Below are positions 30,900 to 42,187 of a stretch of 64,000 nucleotides of DNA, piece by piece (the first letter of the stretch is position 1; each line of letters begins with the position of its first letter). This DNA is from Owenia fusiformis (lineage: Eukaryota; Annelida; Polychaeta; Sabellida; Oweniidae). The stretch is from contig CAIIXF020000010.1 of assembly GCA_903813345.2 (NCBI GenBank), positions 9,790,349-9,854,348 on the forward strand, written 5' to 3'. Under the pieces are notes generated by a model. The model was not told where the DNA came from. It did not search any database and worked only from the letters and a program-made list of their open reading frames with translations. Made by a program: the position numbers and the translations under genes.

Positions 30900-31615
30900 C
30901 GTTATTAACCTCCCATGAAATATTGATATCATCATTGTGATATTTCCTATATCAAATCCCTCCTGGTGAATAACTTCTTTTTATCAGATCTTTAATATCC
31001 AATATATATAAAAGTACTGATTGTACTCTAATGTATGCAGTATAACCACAACATGATTAAATAAAATAAATAAAACAAGCGAGAACTCGTGAACTAATCA
31101 GTTATCTATGATTTCCCTTGTTTGCAATATAAGCAGAAAATGATGGAAGTAAAGCATCTAGGACCAATCATCTAATCAGCTATTTTATGGATGATTAGAG
31201 TGTGGTGAAATTTTATAATCAACTTTAATAGAACTATTCTGTCTCAAATGCCAATGCTAATAAGTATTCGTTGCATTATCATGGCTAAATCTGAAACACT
31301 TCTCATTTAATTAATGATCTCTTAACTGATGCATGCCAATCAACAAATCTGAATTTTGAACACATTAACATTCCCAGAAATTGTGTTTCAACGTATCTTT
31401 AAAGGCACCATTGTTACATTTATAATTGTATGTGATGCCCACCTGCACTATGAGGCATTTGTAGTGCAGCTACCATCTATAAGTATTTTGATCTGAACTT
31501 TTCAGGTATTCTGTTTCTTACACATATTAGGTAGAGCTGACATCAAATGACATAACAGTCAACTGTCAATCAAATGCTCTCTGTGACACCAATGTCTACA
31601 AAATGCCTCCAGATC
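30900..31615. other. Intron; nothing recognised
   Basis: AT-rich, no exon or repeat that I can support. Confidence 0.4.
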
Positions 31616-31824
31616 AACAGTAGGAACTTAGTGAATAGTCCCCGATCTGATTTCCAAAAGGGCTCTAGAAAAGGGGTTTTGTTGTCCGGTACTTTCCCAC
31701 ATAAAATGATTGTACCGTTTGAAAGAACAGACTTCCCTCTTAAAGAAAACACCTCTTCTATTGATGTAAACAGGGGCAAAAGGCACCAAAACGGGGTTAG
31801 ACAAGGTGGCATTCTGAAGTCGCA

Positions 31825-32300
31825 CTTTCTTGTCATCACGATTCCAGGTAAACCATTAGACGGATTTACTTCAAATTTTCACACATGTTACATGGTAAGA
31901 AGTTCTAGAGCTGAATAACTTTGCGGCGGCCATCTTGCATTCTGGCGGCCATCTTGGAATTTTTTTCAGATAAATATTGCCATCGCGATTCCACAAAAAC
32001 CACTTAACAGATGTACTTCAAATGTTCACACATGTAACATGGTAAAAAGTCCTAGACCTCATTATTTTTTCGGTGGCCATCTTTCATTCTGGCAGCCATC
32101 TTGGAAGTTTAAAGATAAATCTTGTCATCACGATTTCAGGAAAACCAAACGGATTTACTTCAAATTTTCACACATATTACATGGTAAGAAGTTCTAGAGC
32201 TAATTAACCTTTCGGTGGCCATCTTGCATTATGGCGGCCATCTTGGAAGTTTTTTGGATAAATCTTGTCATTGTGATTCCAGGAAAACCACTTTACTGAT
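31825..32300 (-). repeat. Minisatellite arm (about 145-bp units), left
   Basis: About three units: TTGTCATCACGATTCCAGG, TTCACACATGTTACATGG, AAGTTCTAGAGCTGAATAAC, GGCGGCCATCTTGCATTCTG, GGCGGCCATCTTGGAA. Inverted relative to the right arm and related to the units in the hAT-like element at 15395. Confidence 0.8.
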
Positions 32301-33243
32301 TTTCTTGAAACCTTTACACATGTTACAAGGAAGGTTACATGCTACCTTTTATATTGATATAAACAGGGGCAAAAGGCAGTAAAGTGGGGTTACACAAGGT
32401 GGTATTCTAAGGAGAATGTTATCTATTTTTCTGTATTTTAAACCACATAATTTGACATAAATGCATATTTGGTGTATGTATCATGTTTTATATTGATAGA
32501 AACATGGGCAAGAGGCGCTACAATGGGGTAACACATGGTGATATTCTAAAATACATATTTGTACTCTGCTTCTGTACTTTATACCACTTAAATGCATTTT
32601 GTGTATGACATCGATTGATTTTTAGAATAAATAACTACATTTCATCAAAAAGAAAAAAGATATTGAAAACGTCAAACATTTCTTTGAAATCCATTATTGC
32701 ACAGCGATTTTTGAGAGCGAAATGTATGCTAAATTGGCCTTGATCTGAGTATATAACGGAATTAAAGCTCTTTTAAACAAAAATGTAAATGTGTGGAAAA
32801 CCTTTCACTGTGCATCATGTCAACAAAATGTTCTTCATGCAGTTGAATTATCTTCTGGACAGGTGATCACACAGAAGGAGAGACCTGCGTATCATATCCT
32901 TACTAAATATAAACAAAAATGACAAATGAGAAAGGAAAAAAGTGTAAAGCAACCTAGTGGGAAAAGCAAACTGTAAAGTGTAAAACTGGCAAACAAAAAT
33001 CAAACCTGAATATCCCAAGACAATAATCTAATATGGGAATAAACAGCATCCACACCGTTCAATGACCAATTCCTCATCAACGACCACAACTCCGAGGGAC
33101 ATTCCATTCATACTGAAGTCATTAAAATACATGTTGAAGAAAAATTGAAAATAATGATATCCAATACTCATAAGATCAAAAATAGTTGTAGATACTATAG
33201 TACTCATAAAAGCTGCAGATAACGTTTCTTCATCGGGAAAGCG

Positions 33244-33355
33244 AGCTGTCTCTTAGTCAGATATTAACTAACGAGCTGGTTCAGAGCACCAGCATGTCAA
33301 ACTATGTGAATGGGCTCTGTATCCACAATGTTTCGAGTTCGAGACACATGTGCTC
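33244..33355 (+). mobile_element. tRNA-derived SINE-like fragment, copy 1
   Basis: GAGCTGGTTCAGAGCACCAG resembles a Pol III A box region and GAGTTCGAGAC a B box, about 60 bp apart. The whole region aligns in inverse with 53095..53245. No intact tRNA fold. Confidence 0.5.
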
Positions 33356-33517
33356 TTTGCGTAAAATAATCAACAAAAATCACTTAAACCTGCACTAAAA
33401 CTGTGTGTCAGATAGATATAAGTATAGGGTTTGGAAACTAATTGTACCAACAAAAAGAACTTAAAAAACACTGCTACAATATCAACATAAGCTTTCAATA
33501 GTAGTGACGATTCAGAA

Positions 33518-33643
33518 ACATGAAAAATGTCACCACACCTTGTTAAGTATACAGTACACATTACTATTGAACAGTGTCAAGATAAACATTCGAAGCTATT
33601 ACAATATGTCACCCAATCACTAGTGGTGGTGACACAAAAATAA
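33518..33643 (+). mobile_element. Family H element, short copy
   Basis: GAAAAATGTCACCACACC, a shortened centre, then TTACAATATGTCACCCAATC and the closing arm ACTAGTGGTGGTGACACAA. It lies inside the large inverted element. Confidence 0.6.
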
Positions 33644-33904
33644 TGTATAGAAAAATCTACTGAACCAAAATAAACTTTATGATAGAAGAACTGATTGTTT
33701 TCAACTAAATATATTTCTAATAAGCAATGTTTTATCGAAAAGAAAAAATAATTTCATGTTATATAAAATCAAATAAATTAATTATATTTTTTTTCGTTGT
33801 GTTAGTTTATTTAACAGTCATAAAACCCCAAAATATACCAGGAAGGGACCATTGTGAATGTAAATGTATAAAGTGTGAAAATTTGAAGCAAATCTGTAAA
33901 GTGG

Positions 33905-34660
33905 TTTTTCTGGAATCGTGATGACAAGATTTATCTACAAACTTCCAAGATGGCCGACGGAATGCAACATGGCCACCGAAAAGTTAGTCAGCTCCAGAAC
34001 TTCATACCATGTAACATGTGAGAAAATTCGAAGTAAAACTGTGAAGTGGTTTTTCTGGAATCGTGATTACAAGATTTATCTATAAACCTTCCAAAATGGC
34101 TGCCAGAATGCAAGATGGCCACTGAAAAGTTAATCAGCTCTAGAACTTCATACCATGTAACATGTGTGAAAATTTGAAGTTAATCTGTTAGGTTGTTTTC
34201 CAGGAATCACAATGACAAGATTTATCCCAAAATTTCCAAGATGGCCGCCAGAATGCAAGATGGCTGCCGAAAAGTTATTCACTTCTATATTTTCTTACCA
34301 TGTAACATGTGTGGAAATTTGAAGTAAATCCGTTTGGATTTCCTGAAATCGTGATGACAAGATTTATCTTAAAACTTCCAAAATGGCTGCCATAATGCAA
34401 GATGGCCACCGGAAAAATAATGAGGTCTAGGACTTTTTACCATGTAACATGTGTGAACATTTGAAGTACATCTGTTATGTGGTTTTTATGGAATCGCGAT
34501 GACAATATTTGTCTGAAAAAAATTCCAAGATGGCCGCCAGAATGCAAGATGGCCGCCGCAAAGTTAATCAGCTCTAGAACTTCTTACCATGTAACATGTG
34601 TGAAAATTTGAAGTTAATCCGTCTGATGGTTTACCTGGAATCGTGATGACAAGAAAGTGA
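33905..34660 (+). repeat. Minisatellite arm (about 145-bp units), right
   Basis: About five units with CCAAGATGGCCGCCAGAATG, CAAGATGGCC, GAAAAGTTAATCAGCTCTAG, ACTTCATACCATGTAACATG, GAATCGTGATGACAAGATTT. Unit number differs from the left arm (five versus three), so the arms have changed independently. Confidence 0.8.
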
Positions 34661-34853
34661 GACTTCAGAATGCCACCTTGTCTAACCCCGTTTTGGTGCC
34701 TTTTGCCCCTGTTTACATCAATAGAAGAGGTGTTTTCTTTAAGAGGGAAGTCTGTTCTTTCAAACGGTACAATCATTTTATGTGGGAAAGTACCGGACAA
34801 CAAAACTTTTTTTCAGAGGGTCCAGATCAGGGACTAGAAGTTTCACTGACTGT

Positions 34854-36208
34854 TTTCAAATTTTCTTTTTTGTTTTGATTAGACTTCCTACTCTCTACTT
34901 TTGATACAACTTGATTTCAATCAGCAATGACACAAAATTTATTTTTAGATTTAGTCTTTTCTACCTCTTCATTAGCGCCTTTTTTAAATATGCCTATAAA
35001 AGAAATGTGTATTTTTACTTTCTGTTCAGTTCAGTTTATATTCACTTCCAATCAATATTGCATAAAAATATTATAAACAACAAAGAATTGATAATGAAGA
35101 TAATAAAAAATTGACGTATTTAAGATCAGATTAGCATTTAGATTGAAGTATAAATTGTTTTCATTCTGGGTTAATTAGAAAAAATGATAAATCTAATATA
35201 GTTATGAGAAAATAAAAACTTTAATAGTATTACCTGGATATTCGGAAATATATTTTTTTAATACAAATGTTTGAATTGTTTTTTAACAACTCCTGTGATT
35301 TTGAAGGCAGTTAATTGAAAAAATATGATTGAAAGATGGATCAACATCCAAGTCAGGCACTAACGATTAAATAAGACTTAGTTACAAAGAACAGTGCAAA
35401 TTTTCTAAAAAATTCAAGGTATGTCTTCTTCAGACCAGTATTTAGATATGTTCGCAAGAGTTATTATGCTTCGCAGGCGAAATCCTTTATGCAGGACACT
35501 CTAATAGAATAAAAAATACACAGAAATTCCATCCAGCTGAAAAAGTCATTTTTTCCTTAATGGAGCCTCTTAGAAAATTTTCCACCCCGAGTAATAAGGA
35601 ATTGACTGACAAAGAGCCACATTCTTATATGACCCCCTTAGAAAAATTCTGAACTATTTTGAACAAGAAAATACTGAGACCAAAAACATTATTTATCTAT
35701 AAATATCAATGTTTTACCCAAAGAACTCTGCCTATCATACATGGAAATTCAATCGTTTCAAAATGAGTGGGTTTAATATTTTGGGATCACCCTGTATGTA
35801 CTATTACAGCTGAATGTCTATTGCATACCTTTCTTTTTGTTGTCTGAACATGAATCTCTGGCAAATCAGATTCTAATGACTGACATAGGTCAGGATAAAC
35901 TTAAACAAACTAAGTGAATTACATTATAAAAGGCCTGGAATGTTAAACACTTTTTTGTTTTAATGTGGCAGACCCAATGTGTGGTGAATTCCTGATCATG
36001 AAAACCTATCAACGTCCTTCAAGCCACTTTTCAATTACCATTTCATAACATTCCTTAGGGTAATCATGATTAATAGAAGACGGAAGAGGCTTACGTCAAT
36101 CCCTCAAGAACCTAAACCCCCTCACACACACACTGGGAGGGGGGGTGGGGAGGGGGTCAGTTGCTTCATTCAAGACTTATGAATGCAGGACAAAAGAGGT
36201 ACTATTAA
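34854..36208. other. Intron; simple repeats only
   Basis: Contains CACACACACACT followed by GGGAGGGGGGGTGGGGAGGG (36125..36160). A 27-codon plus frame at 35421 is probably chance. TTTTGGGATCACCCTGTA at 35780 resembles a transposon end but has no partner. Confidence 0.4.
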
Positions 36209-36211
36209 AAA

Positions 36212-36362
36212 TAAGGCATTAACATGCAAAATGTCCCAACCTGCCATTTGCTACAGACACCGATCACCAACTGCTGAACACCAACCACCAAAAGCCAAAC
36301 ACAGTCCACAAAAAAGTTGAAGACAATAACAATATGGCACCACTTGTGGCGGTGACATAAAA
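36212..36362 (+). mobile_element. Family H element, well-kept short copy
   Basis: AATAAGGCATTAACATGCAA, AATGTCCCAACCTGCCATTT, GCTACAGACACCGATCACC, repeated CAACTGCTGAACACC, CAGTCCACAAAAAAGTTGAA, then ACAATATGGCACCACTTGTG, GCGGTGACATAA. Confidence 0.8.
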
Positions 36363-36369
36363 ATTATTT

Positions 36370-36660
36370 TGCATTATTACCACCTTGCCGGGTCAATTCT
36401 AGGGGTTTTAGTGCTAGTTTAGAAGGCATTCATTTTATTTTACTCTCTTGACCTGAGCAATATGTGACGTCATAGTGGCGGTCAATATAGCTGGTCAAGA
36501 ATGCATTTAACGACCGGCAATTTTCCCCGGGAAATTAAATATCGTTCAGTGCGTACGATTTTCTTGCTGTTTCAGTCCTGGTCGTTAATGGTGGCCCTCA
36601 GTACAATATTTCACTATATTGCCCTTCGAAATGACATTATTGTACTATTAATTTAAATAA
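36370..36660 (+). mobile_element. MITE (family V), copy 2
   Basis: ATTATTACCACCTTGCCGGG, TTCTAGGGGTTTTAGTGCTA, GTCAATATAGCTGGTCAAGA, TTTTCTTGCTGTTTCAGTCC. The tail segment ACTATATTGCCCTTCG (36613..36628) is the exact inverse of the corresponding segment in copy 1, between flanks that keep their orientation. Confidence 0.75.
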
Positions 36661-37700
36661 TTTAATGTAATCTCACCAGGCACAGGTTGACGTTCAATTT
36701 ACGACTGACACATTTTCTCAGAATATAATGTGATTTGACTAAGAGTAAAATATAATATTTTCACATTCTATTTAGTTTATGATACCATGCATTCAAATTA
36801 CTTCATAAGTAAGTTCAGCTGAACCATAAGAAAACAACTGAATTATTTATAAACATCTACAACCAATTACACCAACAAAAGAAATAATTCAATAATGTTT
36901 TTCTTTTTGAGGTGATATGTGCAAACATATTGACAATATTAAAATTAAGTAACATATCTGTGTAAGTGATATGAACTTAATATTAATGATAACCAATAAT
37001 CTTAATATAGTATAGACGAACAGGGATGTTTGTGATCACAAAAGAGCTACATTCTAAGGGGACAGTTATGGATATCCAATGCAAAACAAAAAAATATAAG
37101 TGACAATTTGTGACAATTGGGTTAACATAATCACACTCAAATCCCCATTTAGAATCTCTTCAGTTGGAAAAACAAGCTTACAATAGAATAAAAATGTGAA
37201 AATGAAATGAAAATAGAAACCGGAGGTGCTATCAGACACAATTAAATTCCCCATAAGTAGATATTGAATCAACTCGATTATGCAAGATATGGCATTTAAA
37301 ACCAATATCTATATTCAATTATACCTACATTTCCTCTATATTAATTTATAGGGTTCTAGACAAACTAAAAGCATTAAGAAGTACCATTACACGGACATAT
37401 ATCTTATCTGCTGTAGAAGAATGTAGACTAATGTGTCATAGTGACAACTAGAAAACGGCTCCTTAGAGTATCATATCCCATTGAACAAAACATATTTCAT
37501 CGAATCACTTTTCATTTCAAACATTTTAAGAAATAACCAGACAGCAGACTCTCTCCTTTTGGCAAGTTCTATACCAATGACATAATACCATATTAGAAAA
37601 TTTGAAAATGTTGGCCATTTTTAATTCAGCAGCCATCGTAAAAATTCTTTCTTCAGAAGAGTCCTATGTCCATAAGGATATTAAATCTGAACCAAATCTT
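36661..37700. other. Intron; source of a junction filler
   Basis: AT-rich. 36696..36717 (ATTTACGACTGACACATTTT within it) recurs at the junction of the 3.3-kb duplication at 42167..42188. 37590-37690 resembles 62080-62190 (GTTGGCCATTTTTAATTC versus GTGGCCATCATGAAAAATTC; ATATAAAGTTTGAACCAAAT-like block). Confidence 0.5.
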
Positions 37701-37704
37701 ATAC

Positions 37705-40700
37705 AAGGCATTAACATGACAAAATGTCACCACCTAAAACAATTTGGTCAATTTAAAGCAAGTTGGAAAATACCTTTTGACCTTAAGAAGGTTTTTGAAG
37801 ATTTGAGCTTCTGGGATCTTGTAGATGATTTTGAAAAAAGAAATTGTTCAATCTGAGGCAAGTTAAAAAAATCTAAAGTCAGATTTGAACTTCTGAGAAC
37901 TTGTAAAGTCAAATTTGAACTTCTGAAAAGATGTAGATGATTTTGAAAAAAAAATTTGGTCAATTTGAAGCAAGTTGAAAACAGACCTTTTTGACCTTTT
38001 TTGACCTTGAGAAGGTCATTAAAGGTCAAATGTCAAATCTAAAGTCAGATTTGAATTTCTGAGAACATGTAGATGATTTTGAAAAAAAAATTAGTCAATT
38101 TGAAGCAAGTTGAAAAAAGACCTTTTAGACCTTTTTTGACCTTGAGAAGGTCATTGAAGGTCAAATGTCAAATCTAAAGTCAAATCTAAAGTCATATTTG
38201 AATTTCTGAGAACATGTAGATGATTTTGAAAAAATTAGTCAATTTGAAGCAAGGTGAAAAAATACCTTTTTGACCTTTTTGACATTGCGAAGGTCATTGA
38301 AGGTCAAATGTCAAATCTAAAGTCAGATTTGAATTTCTGAGAACATGTAGATGAATTTGAAAAAAAAATATATTCAATTTGAAGCAAGTTGAAAAAAGAC
38401 CTTTTGACCTTTTTTGACTTTGAGAAGGTCATTGAAGGTCAAATGTCAAATCTTAAGTCAAATCTAAAGTCAAATTTGAATTTCTGAGAACACGTAGATG
38501 ATTTTGAAAAAAAAATTTAGTCAATTTGAAGCAAGTTGAAAACTGACCTTTTTTGACCTTGAGAAGGTCATTGAAGGTCAAATGTCAAATCTAAAGTCAA
38601 ATCTAAAGTCATATTTGAATTTCTGAGAACATGTAGATGATTTTGAAAAAAAAATTTAGTCAATTTGAAGCAAGGTGAAAAAATACCTTTTTGACCTTTT
38701 TTGACATTGAGAAGGTCATTGAAGGTCAAATGTCAAATCTAAAGTCAGATTTGAATTTCTGAAAACATGTAAATGATTTTGAAAAAAAATAATCAGTCAA
38801 TTTGAAGCAAGTTGAAAAAAGACCTTTTTGACCTTTTTTGACCTTGAGAAGGTCATTGAAGGTCAAATGTCAAATCCAAAGTCAAATCTAAAGTCATATT
38901 TGAATTTCTGAGAACATGTAGATGATTTTGAAAAAAGAATTTAGTCAATTTGAAGCAAGGTGAAAAAATACCTTTTTGACCTTTTTTGACATTGAGAAGG
39001 TCATTGAAGGTCAAATGTCAAATCTAAAGTCAAATCTAAAGTCATATTTGAATTTCTGAGAACATGTAGATGATTTTGAAAAAAAAATTAGTCAATTTGA
39101 AGCAAGGTGAAAAAATACCTTTTTGACCTTTTTTGACATTGAGAAGGTCATTGAAGGTCAAATGTCAAAACTAAAGTCAGATTTGAATTTCTGAGAACAT
39201 GTAGATGAATTTGAAAAAAAAATTCATTCAATTTGAAGCAAGTTGAAAAAAGACCTTTTGACCTTTTTTGACTTTGAGAAGGTCATTGAAGGTCAAATGT
39301 CAAATCTTAAGTCAAATCTAAAGTCAGATTTGAATTTCTGAGAACACGTAGATGATTTTGAAAAAAAAATTTAGTCAATTTGAAGCAAGTTGAAAACTGA
39401 CCTTTTTTGACCTTGAGAAGGTCATTGAAGGTCAAATGTCAAATCGAAAGTCAAATCTAAAGTCATATTTGAATTTCTGAGAACATTTAGATGATTTTGA
39501 AAAAAAAATTTAGTCAATTTGAAGCAGGGTGAAAAAATACCTTTTTGACCTTTTTTGACATTGAGAAGGTCATTGAAGGTCAAATGTCAAATCTAAAGTC
39601 AGATTTGAATTTCTGAAAACATGTAGATGATTTTGAAAAAAAATAATCAGTCAATTTGAAGCAAGTTGAAAAAAGACCTTTTTGACCTTTTTTGACCTCG
39701 AGAAGGTCATTGAAGGTCAAATGTCAAATCCAAAGTCAAATCTAAAGTCATATTTGAATTTCTGAGAACATGTAGATGATTTAAAAAAAAGAATTTAGTC
39801 AATTTGAAGCAAGGTGAAAAAATACCTTTTTGACCTTTTTTGACATTGAGAAGGTCATTGAAGGTCAAATGTCAAATCTAAAGTCAGATTTGAATTTCTG
39901 AAAACATGTAGATGATTTTGAAAAAAAATAATCAGTCAATTTGAAGCAAGGTGAAAAAATACCTTTTTGACCTTTTTTGACATTGAGAAGGTCATTGAAG
40001 GTCAAATGTCAAATCTAAAGTCAGATTTGAATTTCTGAAAACATGTAGATGATTTTGAAAAAAAATAATCAGTCAATTTGAAGCAAGTTGAAAAAAGACC
40101 TTTTTGACCTTTTTTGACCTCGAGAAGGTCATTGAAGGTCAAATGTCAAATCCAAAGTCAAATCTAAAGTCATATTTGAATTTCTGAGAACATGTAGATG
40201 ATTTTGAAAAAAAATTTTAGTATATTTGAAGCAAGTTGAAAAAAGACCTTTTTGACTTTGAGAAGGTCATTGAAGGTCAAATGTTAAATCTTAAGTCAAA
40301 TCTAAAGTCAGATTTGAATTTCTGAGAACACGTAGATGATTTTGAAAAAAAAATTTAGTCAATTTGAAGCAAGTTGAAAACAGACCTTTTTGACCTTTTT
40401 TGACCTTGAGAAGGTCATTGAAGGTCAAATGTCAAATCTTAGGTCAAATCTTAAGTCAGATTTGAATTTCTGAGAACACGTAGATGATTTTGAAAAAAAA
40501 ATTTAGTCAATTTGAAGCAAGTTGAAAACAGACCTTTTTGACCTTTTTTGACCTTGAGAAGGTCATTGAAGGTCAAATGTCAAATCTAAAGTCAGATTTG
40601 AAGGTCAAATGTCAAATCTAAAGTCAGATTTGAATTTCTGAGAACATGTAGATGATTTTGAAAAAAAATTTAGTCAATGTGAAGCAAGTTGAAAAAAGAC

Positions 40701-40953
40701 CTTTTTTGACCTTGAGAAGGTCATTGAAGGTGAAATGTCAAATCTAAAGTCAGATTTGAACTTCTGAGAACATGTAGATGATTTAGAAAAAAATTGAAGT
40801 CAGTCTAAACAGTATTTGTTAAGTTATAGGAAGTTGTAAGACATTGTTACAGACGCCGGACGCCAGACGCCAACCGCCAACCTCCAACCACCAACCGCCG
40901 TCGCAAAAAAACGGAGACCATAACAATATGTCACCACTTTTGGTGGTGACATA
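37705..40953 (+). mobile_element. Family H element expanded to 3.25 kb by an internal array
   Basis: It opens with the family start ACAAGGCATTAACATGACAA and ATGTCACCACC, and closes with GTTACAGACGCC, CCAACCGCC repeats, CGGAGACCATAACAATATG and GTCACCAC..GGTGGTGACATAA. Between them lies a tandem array of about 20 units, where the copy at 7838..8222 has one. The 3' part (38864 onward) is also present in the downstream duplicate. Confidence 0.85.
37985..40760 (+). repeat. Tandem array, about 142-bp unit, about 20 units
   Basis: Unit landmarks in order: GACCTTTTTTGACCTTGAG, AAGGTCATTGAAGGTCAAAT, GTCAAATCTAAAGTCAGATT, TGAATTTCTGAGAACATG, TAGATGATTTTGAAAAAAAA, TTTAGTCAATTTGAAGCAAG. From AAGGTCATT near 38021 to the one near 40711 there are 19 steps, averaging about 142 bp. 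Two unit types alternate (GCAAGTTGAAAAAAGACC and GCAAGGTGAAAAAATACC), with multi-unit higher-order copies (for example 38791 and 39645, 854 bp apart). Confidence 0.9.
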
Positions 40954-42169
40954 ATAATATCGAACAATTCCAAAAATTATGAATAGGGACCCCATGTCAA
41001 CAATTTTTTCAAAATGTTGAACCTATTTACTCAAAAGAGGATCTTTTCTGATTCTTATTGCATGAAAATATTATTCAACAAGGGGTCTAAAACTTCTTCA
41101 AAAGTATAATGGTATTGAAAGTCTAGTTTTGAAGATACCAATTTTCGATGACCAAAATTATGCTGAAAACAATGGATAGCACGAGTTTTCCCTATGGGAA
41201 AATAACATGGGATATGTGGTTTTTAACTTTAACGCATTTTAATACGCATCCCCCTTTCAGAAATTCAAATTCAAGATATCAAAAATGACATTTTTACATG
41301 AAAATGTAAGATATTATTTAATTTTAACCAAATCAATCAACAGGTATTTGAGTTATCAAAAGTTTTACAAAACGGAGAAGACCATTTTGAACTGAGTAGC
41401 CATATTGGAAACCCTTTTTAAACACAAGAGGAGGGAAAGCCCCAGAGCTTTAGTGATAACTGACATCATACGTCTCTTGGGTACCACCTTCGTTTGCGCA
41501 AATTCTCACCAGTTAATATTCGAACAAAGCGCGTCATTGTGATGTTTTAATCGATGCAAACATATTTCTTACATATTTCTTTATCTTGATGTGAAAAACC
41601 AAGCTATGATATTGGTTAATACGCCAGGAATCAACATAAAATTTAATCTAAGCGTTATTAGAAAATTTTGAATCCGCCATTTTTGTTTATCGATTTGGAC
41701 CAATCAGAGGTTTACAGGTTTACATTATAAGCGTATGTCATCTTTGAACTCTGGTGTTAATCCCCCTCTGTTTAAACACTAAGGTCCTATTCTCCAAAGA
41801 TAATTAATTACCCTATGCAATTTGGACAAGCGTCTGATAACTGGTAATTAAGTTATCAACAATTACTTTTTACATACATATACAACTTTTACTCTAAAAT
41901 TTTCCTAAACTAATGTTCATATTATAAGATATATAGTAATTTTAATGATCCTTACTGAGTATAAGTCAAATGCAGGCCTACAAAATTCAACTATCATGTG
42001 TTAGTAAATTCCTTATGCAGTTATAAAACTAATGAAATATTGTTTGAGTGGGAAATTATTTCTCCATCTCAAACAAAGCTGGATGGCTATAAAGCATACT
42101 GTACTTTTAATTATATATAAACTGGTACAAATCAAAATGTCTAATAAGATCCTCTAAGGACTTTGAAAT
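38864..42169 (+). repeat. 3.3-kb segmental duplication, copy 1
   Basis: Copy 1 runs from inside the array (CAAATGTCAAATCCAAAG) to AGGACTTTGAAAT. Every landmark recurs exactly 3324 bp downstream. The copies are almost identical: I found one substitution (near 40213 versus 43537) in the parts I compared. Copy 1 contains the 3' part of the expanded family H element and the MITE at 41413..41784. Confidence 0.92.
41413..41784. mobile_element. MITE with CCTT..TTTAAACA ends (in duplication copy 1)
   Basis: The left end CCTTTTTAAACACAAGAGGA and right end CCCCTCTGTTTAAACACTAAGG (with one break) are imperfect inverted repeats extending inward (CCCAGAGC / ACTCTGG, GACATCATACG / CGTATGTCAT). The centre is CpG-bearing and has a CCAAT box (GACCAATCAGAGG). 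Confidence 0.65.
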
Positions 42170-42187
42170 TTACGACTGACACATTTT
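42170..42187 (+). repeat. Templated filler at the duplication junction
   Basis: 18 bp between copy 1 and copy 2 that belong to neither. With short overlap on both sides, 42167..42188 is identical to 36696..36717 (contains ACGACTGACACATTTT), 5.5 kb upstream in the same orientation. Confidence 0.8.

Larger units (their letters stand above)
31616..34853. mobile_element. 3.2-kb element with long inverted minisatellite arms
   Basis: Sequence from about 31616 to 32300 is inverted at 33900 to 34853. Near the ends, TAGTCCCCGATCTG and CAGATCAGGGACTAG are opposite; then TTTTGTTGTCCGGTACTTTC and its inverse, and TTGATGTAAACAGGGGCAAA and its inverse. Arms continue into 145-bp CAAGATGGCCGCC units. The centre holds two more diverged copies of the ATATAAACAGGGGCAAAAGG block (32350, 32485) plus a SINE-like and a family H insertion. 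The ends start near ACAGT. No transposase frame. Confidence 0.7.

Noticed and set aside
33000-33130. Minus segment with MNGMSLGVVVVDEELVIERC
   Set aside because: Weak donor, stop codon soon after, and position inside the large inverted element; more likely repeat sequence.
31574-34803. Two similar 80-114 codon proteins in opposite orientation
   Set aside because: They are the two inverted arms of a repeat element, open by chance; no start or splice context.
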